From the NCBI RefSeq assembly GCF_007421815.1, contig NZ_VLNT01000017.1, positions 1-51,392 of the forward strand: a stretch of DNA of 51,392 nt, given 5' to 3'. Origin of the DNA: Aeromicrobium piscarium (GTDB lineage Bacteria > Actinomycetota > Actinomycetes > Propionibacteriales > Nocardioidaceae). The position numbers and the translations under genes were made by a program. Below, piece after piece: positions 15,048 to 22,403 of the stretch (its first letter is position 1; every line of letters starts with the position of its first letter). The notes below the pieces were generated by a model. That model saw only the letters and a list, made by a program, of their open reading frames with translations. It did not search any database and was not told the origin of the DNA.

Positions 15048-16208
15048 TCACTCCTCGATGGAGGCGTCGAGGTCGGCGGCGACTCGACGCAGGACCATGC
15101 CGCAGGACTCGTCGAGCCTCTCGGTGTCTCGCAGATCGAGCATCAGCCGCGCCGTGGCGGCCTCCTCACGCATCCTATGCGCGACCTGGGCCGCCGTGCC
15201 GAAGTTGATGTGCCCGTGCAGGCGGACGACGGTGGTGTCGTCGCGGTGATCGACATCCACGACCGGCGACGAGGTCTCCGGTCGGTCGGCGAGCATGTGC
15301 AGGCCGAAGCGACGCGAGATCTCCTCCAGCGCACGCACCCCGCGCACGCTGTTGCCGAACCGGTCGAGCCGCGGGCTGAACGCCGCGACACCGAACTCCG
15401 ACGGATCGACGGCGATGATGCCGCCGGAGACGCCGCTCTTGGCGGGCAGTCCGACGCGGACCGTCCACCGTCCCGACGCGTCGTACATGCCGCAGGAGGA
15501 CATCACGGCCACGACATCGCGGGTCACCTCGGGCGCCAGCACCTGCTCGCCCGTCGCCGGATTGCGCCCGCCGAAAGCCAAGGTGGCCGCCATCGTGGCC
15601 ACATCCTTCGCATCGACCTGTATCGAGCACTGGCGGAAATAGCTCTCGACGGCAGTGTCGACCCCGCAGTCGAAGGCCCGATAGGAGGCCAGCAGGTGCG
15701 CGATACCGCGATTGCGCTCTCCCGTCTCGGACTCCGAGGCGTAGACATCCTCGTCCACCTTCAACTCCCGGCCCGCGCATGCCGACATCAGCGTCAGCAG
15801 GCTCGAGGTCTTCTCCTCGATGGTCTCGCCGGGTGCCATCGCCGTGGTGGCGATCGCCCCCGCGTTGATCATCGGGTTGTCGGGCTTGCCGCTCCCCGGC
15901 TCGAGGCTGATGGCATTGAACGGCTCGCCGCTGGGTTCGACGCCGACCCGTTCGAGCACCTCATCGCGGCCGAGGGTCTGCAAGGCGAGAGCGAAGGCGA
16001 AGGGCTTGGAGATCGACTGGAGTGTGAAGCGGTGGCCGGCATCCCCGGCCGCATGGACGCCGCCGTGCGGTGAGACGAGCACCAAGGAGAGCGCATCGGC
16101 ATCCGCTGACGCCAGTTCGGGGATGTAATTCGCGACATCGCCGGACGTGTCATCGCGAACGTCGTCGAGAACGGTGGTCAGGGCATCGACGATGGGATCA
16201 TCGGTCAT
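15048..16208 (-). CDS. glsA: glutaminase with C-terminal STAS domain
   Basis: This 386-residue serine-type glutaminase (beta-lactamase-like fold) hydrolyses glutamine to glutamate and ammonia. The S-x-x-K catalytic pair is in LQSISKPFAFALAL (S65, K68), and ISLEPGSGKPDNPMINAGAI follows as in the family. From about residue 300 a STAS domain is fused (VVRLHGHINFGTAAQ, LMLDLRDTERLD), an architecture known in some actinobacterial glutaminases. ATG 16208 lies at the end of an 83-bp tandem repeat and is overlapped by the stop of a 28-codon ORF (ATGA). It sits downstream of sigE where mycobacteria have rseA and htrA. Confidence 0.92.
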   Translation of the reverse strand: MTDDPIVDALTTVLDDVRDDTSGDVANYIPELASADADALSLVLVSPHGGVHAAGDAGHRFTLQSISKPFAFALALQTLGRDEVLERVGVEPSGEPFNAISLEPGSGKPDNPMINAGAIATTAMAPGETIEEKTSSLLTLMSACAGRELKVDEDVYASESETGERNRGIAHLLASYRAFDCGVDTAVESYFRQCSIQVDAKDVATMAATLAFGGRNPATGEQVLAPEVTRDVVAVMSSCGMYDASGRWTVRVGLPAKSGVSGGIIAVDPSEFGVAAFSPRLDRFGNSVRGVRALEEISRRFGLHMLADRPETSSPVVDVDHRDDTTVVRLHGHINFGTAAQVAHRMREEAATARLMLDLRDTERLDESCGMVLRRVAADLDASIEE

Positions 16209-16291
16209 GCCGGCACCCGCCAAAGAAGAACCACACGATACGCGGGCACCGACATGACAACCCCCATCGTTCCCTCGCTGCGCTCGGTCAT
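16205..16291 (-). CDS. 28-residue ORF, proximal copy, coupled to glutaminase start
   Basis: ATG 16291 opens a 28-codon frame beginning MTERSEGTMGVV and ending LLWRVPA. Its TGA (16207-16205) overlaps glutaminase ATG 16208 as ATGA. It is identical to the ORF at 16288-16374. Whether it is translated is unknown. If it is, it would feed ribosomes onto the glutaminase start. The hydrophobic run VVLLW near the end is too short for a membrane helix. Confidence 0.4.
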   Translation of the reverse strand: MTERSEGTMGVVMSVPAYRVVLLWRVPA

Positions 16292-16374
16292 GCCGGCACC
16301 CGCCAAAGAAGAACCACACGATACGCGGGCACCGACATGACAACCCCCATCGTTCCCTCGCTGCGCTCGGTCAT
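16288..16374 (-). CDS. 28-residue ORF, distal copy, coupled to the next ORF
   Basis: ATG 16374 lies 10 nt after the sigE stop with GATGGGGG before it. It encodes the same 28 residues as the proximal copy. Its TGA overlaps ATG 16291 as ATGA. Because the unit is 83 bp, each copy is in a different frame, so stop/start overlaps link sigE, two mini-ORFs and glutaminase into a chain. Confidence 0.4.
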   Translation of the reverse strand: MTERSEGTMGVVMSVPAYRVVLLWRVPA

Positions 16375-16384
16375 GCCCCCATCG

Positions 16385-16936
16385 TCACACGCTGACCGGA
16401 CCCAGGAAGCGGGTGCGTCCCCTGCGCGGCTCGCGATGCGCGAGGGCCTCGCGCAACTGCCCGCGGCCGCGGTGGATTCGCGAGCGCACTGTGCCGAGCT
16501 TCACGCCCAGCACGTCGGAGATCTCCTCATAGCTGAGTCCTTCGACATCGCACAGGATCACCGCGACGCGGAAGTCGGCCGGCAAGGAGGAGAGCGCCGC
16601 CTCGACATCGGGGTCGAAGCCGGCATCGTGGACGATCGACTCCGGCAGGATCTCCGCGCTGGGCAGGCGTTCCTCGGCGCCGTCGAAGAAGGGATGGGTC
16701 TTCTGGCGCTGAGCCTTGCGGGCCTTATCCAGGAACAGATTGGTGGTGATGCGGTGGACCCAGCCGGCGAAGTTGCCCGGCTCGTAGGTCTCGAGGGAGT
16801 TGAACACGCGCACGAAGACGTCCTGCATGAGGTCCTCCGCGTCCTGCCGGTTGCCGGTGAGGCGGTAGGCCAGGCGGTAGACCTGCGCTGAGTGCTCCTG
16901 GACGATCGCGTCCCACTGCACGGTGTTCGACTCCAT
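16385..16936 (-). CDS. sigE: ECF sigma factor, SigE-like
   Basis: This 183-residue ECF sigma factor redirects RNA polymerase under envelope stress in mycobacteria. Region 2 is visible as VYRLAYRLTGNRQDAEDLMQ and the -10-contacting WVHRITTNLFLDKARK. Region 4 reads LPADFRVAVILCDVEGLSYE followed by GVKLGTVRSRIHRGR, the SigE-type signature. ATG 16936 has GAGGATCTAACC upstream; longer in-frame starts (for example GTG at about 17017) would add an N-terminal extension like those in some SigE isoforms. It is divergent from the O-methyltransferase, as in Rv1220c-Rv1221. Unlike M. tuberculosis, no rseA or htrA follows. Confidence 0.9.
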   Translation of the reverse strand: MESNTVQWDAIVQEHSAQVYRLAYRLTGNRQDAEDLMQDVFVRVFNSLETYEPGNFAGWVHRITTNLFLDKARKAQRQKTHPFFDGAEERLPSAEILPESIVHDAGFDPDVEAALSSLPADFRVAVILCDVEGLSYEEISDVLGVKLGTVRSRIHRGRGQLREALAHREPRRGRTRFLGPVSV

Positions 16937-17080
16937 GGTTAGATCCTCGGCCCCGATGCTGAGAGCACCCCCAAAAACTCCTGACGGTTCGCCCTCAGCA
17001 CTTGTGACGTTCTTCACGACCAGTCTGACACGACTATGCCCTCGCGCGCGAGTCCGTACGGCAGGACGGAAGCGGCACGC

Positions 17081-17086
17081 TAGGCT
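17081..17086 (+). promoter_or_regulatory. -10 hexamer TAGGCT of the O-methyltransferase gene
   Basis: TAGGCT predicts a transcript start near 17093-17094 and so a leader of about 24 nt that carries GAGGAG (17110-17115) before ATC 17118/17121. Confidence 0.5.
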
Positions 17087-17117
17087 GAACCACGACAACG
17101 GTTCGGACGAGGAGAGC

Positions 17118-17750
17118 ATCATCACCACCGCAGCGAGCCTGGCCTTCGCCGAAGACCTGCATCCCGAAGACGATCACCTGACCGCGGCGCGCGCCCATGG
17201 CGAACAACTCGACGCCGTCCCCGTGAGCCCCGGCGCCGGTTCGGCGCTCACCTTCCTCGCGGCCGCCGTCCACGCCAAGGCCGTCGCCGAGATCGGCACC
17301 GGCGCGGGCGTCTCAGGACTCTATCTGCTGCGGGGCATGGCGGCCGATGGAGTGCTGACCTCCGTGGACCTCGAGGCGGAGCACCAACGGCTCGCACGTG
17401 AGGCCTTCGTCGCGGCCGGGTTCCCCCCGCAGCGCTACCGGCTGATCACCGGCTCGGCCCTCGACGTGCTCCCTCGGCTCATCGACCACGGTTACGATCT
17501 GGTCCTCATCGACGGGGACAAGGTCGAGTACGGCGAGTACTTCGACGAAGCTCTCCGCCTCATCCGCCCCGGTGGCATGATCGTGTTCGACAACGCCCTG
17601 TGGCACGACCGCGTGGCGGATCCGTCCCAGCGCGATCCGCAGACCACCGCGATCCGCGAGCTCATCGCCCGAGTCCAGGCCGACGAGACACTGCGCAGCG
17701 TCGTGATCCCGCTCGGCGACGGTCTCCTCGCGGTGCAGGTCGGGGCCTGA
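17118..17750 (+). CDS. SAM-dependent O-methyltransferase (Rv1220c-like); ATC start suspected
   Basis: The protein, about 210 residues, is an O-methyltransferase of the COMT/family 3 type. It has the SAM motif AEIGTGAGVSGLYLLRGM, the acidic ribose-binding SVDLEAEHQRLA, YDLVLIDGDK and GGMIVFDNALWHDRV. Homologues start near LAFAEDL. No ATG, GTG or TTG is present there. The nearest is GTG 17004, which lies upstream of the inferred promoter in the sigE intergenic space. An SD-like GAGGAG precedes two ATC codons at 17118 and 17121, so ATC initiation is proposed; GTG 17004 remains the conventional alternative. The methyl acceptor is unknown. Confidence 0.85.
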   Translation: MITTAASLAFAEDLHPEDDHLTAARAHGEQLDAVPVSPGAGSALTFLAAAVHAKAVAEIGTGAGVSGLYLLRGMAADGVLTSVDLEAEHQRLAREAFVAAGFPPQRYRLITGSALDVLPRLIDHGYDLVLIDGDKVEYGEYFDEALRLIRPGGMIVFDNALWHDRVADPSQRDPQTTAIRELIARVQADETLRSVVIPLGDGLLAVQVGA

Positions 17751-17791
17751 GCCGAACCCCTCCCACGGAGAGCAAGATCACACCACGTGAC

Positions 17792-17839
17792 GTGGTCTCG
17801 ATACGCTCAGTCGCTAGCGCTCCCTCGCACTCGACCACC
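17792..17839. repeat. CTCGATACGC...ACTCGACCACC intergenic element, copy 1
   Basis: GTGGTCTCGATACGC (17792-17806) and ACTCGACCACC (17829-17839) lie between the convergent O-methyltransferase and YdhR-like genes. The same pair recurs at 40048-40091. The GTGGTC/GACCAC ends are self-complementary. Confidence 0.6.
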
Positions 17840-17851
17840 GAATGATCGAGA

Positions 17852-18196
17852 TCACACCGACTCGAAGCGGGCGGCGGAGCGGAAGCCAGCCGGCCCGCGC
17901 ACAACGGCCACGACCTCGAAGGGCTCGATCGTGGGGGTGACACCCAGCCGCTCGGTGGCCGGGGCCGTCGACGCCTTCGCCTCGAAATCCTGCTGGAAGG
18001 CCGCGCGAGCCTCATCGGAGACGAAGACATAGGTGCCCTCGAACCACTCGCCCTCACGGGCGCGCCAGGTCTTGAAGCGCAGGCCCTCGAGACCCGCGAA
18101 CTTCGCGAAGGACTCCTCCTCCACGTAGCTGCGAAGGCCGTCGAGGGCCCGATCACCGGCGCCGGCCAGTGACCAACGGACCGAGAGTCCGAACAT
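17852..18196 (-). CDS. YdhR-like small alpha-beta barrel protein
   Basis: This 114-residue protein resembles the YdhR / antibiotic-biosynthesis-monooxygenase fold: GLEGLRFKTWRAREGEWFEG and TYVFVSDEARAAFQQDF match the strand-helix pattern of these dimeric barrels. No catalytic residues can be assigned and the role is unknown. It follows the DUF3117 gene by 6 nt and is probably co-transcribed with it. Confidence 0.65.
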   Translation of the reverse strand: MFGLSVRWSLAGAGDRALDGLRSYVEEESFAKFAGLEGLRFKTWRAREGEWFEGTYVFVSDEARAAFQQDFEAKASTAPATERLGVTPTIEPFEVVAVVRGPAGFRSAARFESV

Positions 18197-18202
18197 CCGA
18201 GC

Positions 18203-18364
18203 TCAGATGGCCTTGAGCTGATCGCCGAGGGTCTCGGCTTCGTCATTGGTGAGCTCGACGACCAGACGTCCGCCGCCCTCGAGCGGGACGCGCATGACGA
18301 TGCAGCGTCCCTCCTTGGTGACCTCCATCGGTCCGTCGCCGGTCCGAGGCTTCATGGCCGCCAT
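18203..18364 (-). CDS. DUF3117 protein (Rv1211-like)
   Basis: This 53-residue protein is nearly identical in pattern to the conserved actinobacterial DUF3117 family: MAAMKPRTGDGPMEVTKEGR followed by IVMRVPLEGGGRLVVELTNDEAE. Its function is unknown. ATG 18364 has GAGAGGGGAAC upstream and is the family start; an ATG 21 nt further up is less likely. A perfect 10-bp hairpin lies in the predicted leader, 21 nt before the start. Confidence 0.92.
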   Translation of the reverse strand: MAAMKPRTGDGPMEVTKEGRCIVMRVPLEGGGRLVVELTNDEAETLGDQLKAI

Positions 18365-18384
18365 GTGTTCCCCTCTCGTCATCA

Positions 18385-18408
18385 ACGTCCGGCGAATGCG
18401 CCGGACGT
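18385..18408 (-). promoter_or_regulatory. perfect 10-bp stem-loop in the DUF3117 leader
   Basis: ACGTCCGGCG and CGCCGGACGT flank the loop AATG. A -10-like GATAAT (minus strand, 18417-18422) lies just upstream, so the mRNA would begin at or very near the stem. It may protect the 5' end or act on translation. The rest of the gap to 18570 shows only an isolated TAGGGT on the plus strand with no gene. Confidence 0.6.
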
Positions 18409-18570
18409 GTCGATCTATTATCGCTCATCTCGACGGCGATCGGCGATAGGGTTCGAGAAAATCAGCCGGACCCGCTGTCTCGTGGCCTGTCGTGGCTGAT
18501 GCAGGGGCTATGGCGGCGTTCGGGTGCGTGCCCGGTGTCGCCAGGACCATGCCTTGGCCGCGACGGACCG

Positions 18571-19110
18571 CTAACGGGCCACGCAGTCCGCCAGATGGTC
18601 GTTGACCATGCCGGTGGCCTGCATGAGGGCGTAGGCGGTGGTGGGCCCGACGAAACGGAAGCCAGCGCGCTTCAGCGTGCGTGCCATGGCCGTCGACTCC
18701 TCTGTCACGGCGGGGATCTCGTCCATGTCGTGTGGCACGACCACGACCTCGGGACGGAACGACCAGAGCAGGGCGTCGAGACCTCCGTCCAACTCGTTCA
18801 CCACGCGGGCATTGGCGATCGTCGCCTCGATCTTGCGCCGATTGCGCACGATGCCGGCGTCGTCCATCAGCCTCTCGACGTCCCGGTCACCGAAGCCCGC
18901 GACCGTCTCCGGGTCGAAGCCCGCGAAAGCGGCCCGGAACGCCTCGCGCTTGCGCAGGATGATCGACCAGCTCAGTCCCGACTGGAAGGCCTCGAGGCTG
19001 ATCCGCTCGAACAGCGCCTGCTCACCGTGAAGCTCACGCCCCCATTCCTCGTCGTGGTAGGCCTGCATGAGCGGGTCGGAGCCCTCTGCCCAAGCGCACC
19101 GCGTCACCAT
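18571..19110 (-). CDS. tag: DNA-3-methyladenine glycosylase I
   Basis: This 179-residue TagI-type base-excision glycosylase removes 3-methyladenine from alkylated DNA. Family signatures are visible: RCAWAEGSDPLMQAYHDEEWG at the N terminus, LFERISLEAFQSGLSWSIIL, and the C-terminal AYALMQATGMVNDHLADC. The Cys5/His19/His172/Cys176 positions fit the zinc site of E. coli Tag. ATG 19110 overlaps the LOG-family stop (TGATG), so it is the third gene of a dapE-LOG-tag operon. Confidence 0.93.
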   Translation of the reverse strand: MVTRCAWAEGSDPLMQAYHDEEWGRELHGEQALFERISLEAFQSGLSWSIILRKREAFRAAFAGFDPETVAGFGDRDVERLMDDAGIVRNRRKIEATIANARVVNELDGGLDALLWSFRPEVVVVPHDMDEIPAVTEESTAMARTLKRAGFRFVGPTTAYALMQATGMVNDHLADCVAR

Positions 19111-19841
19111 CAGTCGTTCGCCACGAACCAGCGGACCGCGTCCTCGGGATCGTCGCAGAGGTGGACACGGTCCAGATCCTCCTCGGCGATCATCCCGGCG
19201 GGCAGCATCGTGTCGCGCAACCAGTCGACCAGGCCCCGCCAGTACTCCGAGCCGTAGAGCACTATCGGGAAGGTCGTGATCTTGCCGGTCTGCGAGAGGG
19301 TGAGCGCTTCGAAGAGCTCGTCCATCGTTCCGAAGCCGCCGGGCATGACGATGTAGCCCTGGGAGTACTTGACGAACATCGTCTTGCGCACGAAGAAGTA
19401 CCGGAAGTTGATGCCGATATCGACCCAGTCGTTGAGGGTCTGCTCGTGGGGCAGCTCGATGCCGAGACCGACCGAGACGCCGCCGCATTCGCTCGCGCCG
19501 CGATTGGCGGCCTCCATGATGCCCGGGCCTCCCCCAGTGATGACGCCATAGCCCGCCGCGCACAGGCCCTCGGCGATGCGTCGAGCGGCGTCGTACATGG
19601 GATCCTCGGGCGAGGTGCGCGCCGAGCCGAAGATCGCGACGGAGGCGCCCAGCTCCGCGAGACCGCCGAATCCCTCGACGAACTCCGACTGGATCCGCAT
19701 GACGCGCCACGGGTCGGTATGGAGCCAGTCGTGCGGGCCACGATGATCCAGCAGGCGCTGATCGGTCGTGGACTCGGGCACCGCGTCACGGCGCAGGCGC
19801 ATGGGGCCGCGTCGCCACTCCGCGGGTCGCTGCTTGCTCAT
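19110..19841 (-). CDS. LOG-family (TIGR00730) nucleotide phosphoribohydrolase
   Basis: This 243-residue Rossmann-fold protein has the lysine-decarboxylase-like/LOG signatures: AIFGSARTSPEDPMY, GYGVITGGGPGIMEAANRGA and MPGGFGTMDELFEAL, where PGGxGTxxE is the active-site motif. LOG enzymes release the base from AMP or cytokinin riboside monophosphates; the mycobacterial counterpart is Rv1205. ATG 19841 forms ATGA with the dapE stop, which decides the start over ATG 19853. Confidence 0.9.
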   Translation of the reverse strand: MSKQRPAEWRRGPMRLRRDAVPESTTDQRLLDHRGPHDWLHTDPWRVMRIQSEFVEGFGGLAELGASVAIFGSARTSPEDPMYDAARRIAEGLCAAGYGVITGGGPGIMEAANRGASECGGVSVGLGIELPHEQTLNDWVDIGINFRYFFVRKTMFVKYSQGYIVMPGGFGTMDELFEALTLSQTGKITTFPIVLYGSEYWRGLVDWLRDTMLPAGMIAEEDLDRVHLCDDPEDAVRWFVAND

Positions 19842-20899
19842 GGGGTCAACCACCTCGTCAATCGTTCGTGGACCGTGCGCAGATGCTCCACGGGGACGTG
19901 CTCATCGGCCTTGTGCGCGAAGGAAGGGTCGCCGGGACCGTAGTTGACGGCGGGAACTCCCAGCACAGTGAACTTCGCGACATCGGTCCAGCCGTACTTG
20001 GGGCCGACCTCGCCGCCGACGGCCTCGACGAAGTCCGCCGCGGCCGGCCGGTCGAGCCCGGGGAGGGCACCGGGGGCGCTGTCGGTCACCGTCAGCCCGA
20101 AACCCTCGAAGACCTCCTGCAGATGGGTGAACGCGTCATCCTCGCTGCGATCGGGCGCGAAACGGAAGTTCACCGTGACGACGGCTTCGTCGGGGATGAC
20201 GTTGCCGCTCACTCCCCCACTGATGCCGACCGCGTTGAGCCCCTCGCGATAGACCAGGCCGTCGATCTCGACCTCACGCGGCGCATAGGAGGCCAGGGTG
20301 TCGAGCACCGGAGCGAGCGCGTGGATGGCATTGCTGCCCATCCACCAACGCGCCGAATGCGATCGCTCGCCCACCGTGCGGATGTCGACGCGCATCGTGC
20401 CCTGGCATCCGGCCTCGACACCGGCATTCGACGGTTCCATGAGGATAGCGAAGTCGCCCGCGAGCCATTCGGGATGTTCGCGGGCGAGCCGTCCGAGCCC
20501 GTTGTGCACAGCGGCGATCTCCTCGGCCTCGTAGAAGACGAAGGTGATGTCGCGGACCGGCTCGGTGAGCTGTGCAGCGAGCTTCAGCGCGATCGCGACG
20601 CCGCCCTTCATGTCGCAGGTGCCGAGGCCCCACAGCGTGTCGCCCTCCAGGCGCGACGGAAGGTTCCCGTTCTCCGGCACGGTGTCAAGATGCCCGGCGA
20701 TGACGACGCGCTCGCTGCGGCCCAGTGACGTGGAGGCGACGATCGAGTGACCATCACGTTCCACGCGCAGATGTGGAAGCGCTCGCAGGGCCTGCTCGAC
20801 CGCGTCGGCGATCTCCGCCTCGTGCAGGCTCTCGGAGGCGATGTCGACGAGCGCCGCGGTGAGGTCGACGACGTCCAGGGACAGGTCCAGTTCAGGCAC
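19838..20899 (-). CDS. dapE: succinyl-diaminopimelate desuccinylase
   Basis: This 353-residue M20 metallopeptidase-fold enzyme hydrolyses N-succinyl-LL-diaminopimelate in lysine and peptidoglycan-precursor synthesis. The di-zinc motifs are visible: AGHLDTVPENGN, WGLGTCDMKGG, YEAEEIAAVHNGL (the EE pair) and the C-terminal His in DPSFAHKADEHV. The GTG start at 20899 has a -10 hexamer ending 6 nt upstream. It is the first gene of a tightly overlapped operon with LOG and tag. Confidence 0.94.
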   Translation of the reverse strand: MPELDLSLDVVDLTAALVDIASESLHEAEIADAVEQALRALPHLRVERDGHSIVASTSLGRSERVVIAGHLDTVPENGNLPSRLEGDTLWGLGTCDMKGGVAIALKLAAQLTEPVRDITFVFYEAEEIAAVHNGLGRLAREHPEWLAGDFAILMEPSNAGVEAGCQGTMRVDIRTVGERSHSARWWMGSNAIHALAPVLDTLASYAPREVEIDGLVYREGLNAVGISGGVSGNVIPDEAVVTVNFRFAPDRSEDDAFTHLQEVFEGFGLTVTDSAPGALPGLDRPAAADFVEAVGGEVGPKYGWTDVAKFTVLGVPAVNYGPGDPSFAHKADEHVPVEHLRTVHERLTRWLTP

Positions 20900-20905
20900 G
20901 TGACC

Positions 20906-20911
20906 ACCCTA
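20906..20911 (-). promoter_or_regulatory. -10 hexamer TAGGGT of dapE
   Basis: On the minus strand TAGGGT ends 6 nt before GTG 20899, supporting a leaderless operon mRNA. Confidence 0.55.
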
Positions 20912-20932
20912 GAGGCTCCCACCGTCAGCGGT

Positions 20933-21066
20933 GGTAGACCATCGACCTCACCTCATGGGTGGCGGTAGCTCATCAACCCGCGGGTAGGGGTAGGCCATCA
21001 ACCTCATCGACCGGTCATAACGTTGAGGATCTACCGCCCACGAGGCGGTGAGGTTGAGGATCTACC
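20933..21066. repeat. family B inverted-repeat cluster (three forward, two reverse arms)
   Basis: Forward arms GGTAGACCATCGACC (20933), GGTAGCTCATCAACC (20964) and GGTAGGCCATCAACC (20989) are followed by reverse arms GTTGAGGATCTACC (21022) and GGTTGAGGATCTACC (21052). It fills the gap between dapE and the VOC gene and may serve as the VOC transcript end. Confidence 0.75.
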
Positions 21067-21079
21067 GCCCACCTCGTCG

Positions 21080-21751
21080 TCAGCGCTGGAAGACGCAGAA
21101 CTCGTTGCCCTCGGGATCGGCCATGACGGTCCACTCCAGATCGTCGCCGCGTGGCCGCAGGACCCGGCCTCCGCGCTCGACGATGTCCTCGACACAGGCT
21201 CCGTCCCGCAGCCAGACGTCCCAGTGGACACGGTTCTTGACGGTCTTGGGCTCGGGGACCGGCACGAAGTCGAAGGACTCGACCGGGGCGCCGGGGATGT
21301 CGTCGAGATAGGTGTAGCCGTCGTCGTGGCCGAGGGTGCCGCCCCAGAGCTCCTGCCACCAGGTCGCGATCGCGGCGTGATCGACGGCGTCGACCACGAT
21401 GTCCTTCAGTCCCTCCGTGCGCTCCGGGACGACGAAGACGCAGAGCTCCCCGCCCTCGGGATCGGCGTAGACGGTCCACGCGAACTCGCCCTCCCCGCTG
21501 AGCCGGGGCGTGTCCTCGAAGGCCGAGAGATCGTGGGAGACGAGGTCGAGGTGGACCCGATGCTTGGCCGCCTTGGGCTCCGGCACGGCGTTGATCCAGA
21601 TCGTCTGCTCGGGCCGCGCGCCGCGCAGCACCCCATCGCCGTCGGCGAGCACCTCGAGATCGAGCAACAGGCGCGGGGACCACCAGCGCCCCAGGGCGAG
21701 CGGGTCGACCGCATCGACCACGAGGTCCTTGAACGCGACGAGAGGTGCCAT
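21080..21751 (-). CDS. two-domain VOC (glyoxalase-like) protein
   Basis: This 223-residue protein is made of two tandem VOC half-domains of the Glo/EDI-like type. The internal duplication is plain: WINAVPEPKAAKHRVHLDLV followed by FAWTVYADPEGGELCVF in the first half, and FVPVPEPKTVKNRVHWDVW followed by EWTVMADPEGNEFCVF in the second. No metal ligands or substrate can be assigned with certainty. ATG 21751 is supported by a TACGGT hexamer 6 nt upstream. Confidence 0.88.
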   Translation of the reverse strand: MAPLVAFKDLVVDAVDPLALGRWWSPRLLLDLEVLADGDGVLRGARPEQTIWINAVPEPKAAKHRVHLDLVSHDLSAFEDTPRLSGEGEFAWTVYADPEGGELCVFVVPERTEGLKDIVVDAVDHAAIATWWQELWGGTLGHDDGYTYLDDIPGAPVESFDFVPVPEPKTVKNRVHWDVWLRDGACVEDIVERGGRVLRPRGDDLEWTVMADPEGNEFCVFQR

Positions 21752-21757
21752 GGCCCC

Positions 21758-21763
21758 ACCGTA
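21758..21763 (-). promoter_or_regulatory. -10 hexamer TACGGT of the two-domain VOC gene
   Basis: On the minus strand TACGGT ends 6 nt before ATG 21751. Confidence 0.5.
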
Positions 21764-21794
21764 GGGGCGACTCCGGACGACCGCCGGGCGACCG

Positions 21795-22403
21795 TCAGGA
21801 GCGCAGGTGGTCGGCGATGCGGGGAGCGATGGCGCGCAGGGCACGACCGCGGTGGCTGATGGCGTCCTTGTCTTCGCGGCTCAGCTCGGCCGTGGAGACC
21901 TCGTAGCCGTCGGCCGCGAACAGCGGGTCGTAGCCGAAGCCGCCCGCTCCACGCTCCTCGTGCAGCACGCGACCCGGCATCTCGCCGATCTCCACGATCT
22001 CCACACCTGGCGCGCAGAACGCCATCGCACACCGAAACGAGGCGCTCCGGCGCTCGTCGGGCACATCGGCCAGCTGGGCCAGCAAGAGACGGTTGTTGGC
22101 CGCGTCGCCGCCCTCATCCTTCGGCACACCGGACCACCGTGCCGACAGCACGCCGGGCATGCCGTTCAGCGCGTCGACGCAGATACCCGAATCGTCGGCG
22201 AGCGAGGGTAGGCCGGTGGCGGCGAGCGCCGCGCGCGCTTTGATGAGAGCGTTGCCCTCGAAGGTCGGCTCCGTCTCGGCCGGCTCGTCGTAGTCGGCGA
22301 CATCGCGCAGTCCGAGAACCTCGACCTCCGGGACGAGCGGCGCGAGGATGCGCCGCAGCTCATCGAGCTTCTTGGCGTTGTTCGACGCCAGCACGACCTT
22401 CAT
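21795..22403 (-). CDS. rdgB: RdgB/HAM1 XTP/dITP pyrophosphatase
   Basis: This 202-residue house-cleaning NTPase hydrolyses ITP, dITP and XTP to monophosphates. It begins [18 protein letters not shown], has [17 protein letters not shown] (substrate-binding/catalytic Asp) and YDPLF, and ends [10 protein letters not shown], all family hallmarks. ATG 22403 overlaps the rph stop (ATGA), the usual rph-rdgB coupling. It corresponds to Rv1341. Confidence 0.95.
   Translation of the reverse strand: MKVVLASNNAKKLDELRRILAPLVPEVEVLGLRDVADYDEPAETEPTFEGNALIKARAALAATGLPSLADDSGICVDALNGMPGVLSARWSGVPKDEGGDAANNRLLLAQLADVPDERRSASFRCAMAFCAPGVEIVEIGEMPGRVLHEERGAGGFGYDPLFAADGYEVSTAELSREDKDAISHRGRALRAIAPRIADHLRS

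Larger units (their letters stand above)
16201..16377. repeat. two perfect 83-bp direct repeats plus 11-bp partial third
   Basis: Units 16201-16283 and 16284-16366 are identical. A third begins at 16367 (TCGGTCATGCC) and stops matching after 11 bp. Each unit carries a minus-strand ATG with the flanking bases of the glutaminase start. The edge motif CCCTCGCTGCGCTCGGTCA resembles common actinobacterial intergenic repeats. Confidence 0.95.

Noticed and set aside
18447..18510. TAGGGT hexamer on the plus strand suggesting a small leaderless gene
   Set aside because: No ATG, GTG or TTG lies 6-9 nt downstream. The short frame ending CLVACRG would have to start at ATC and has no support.
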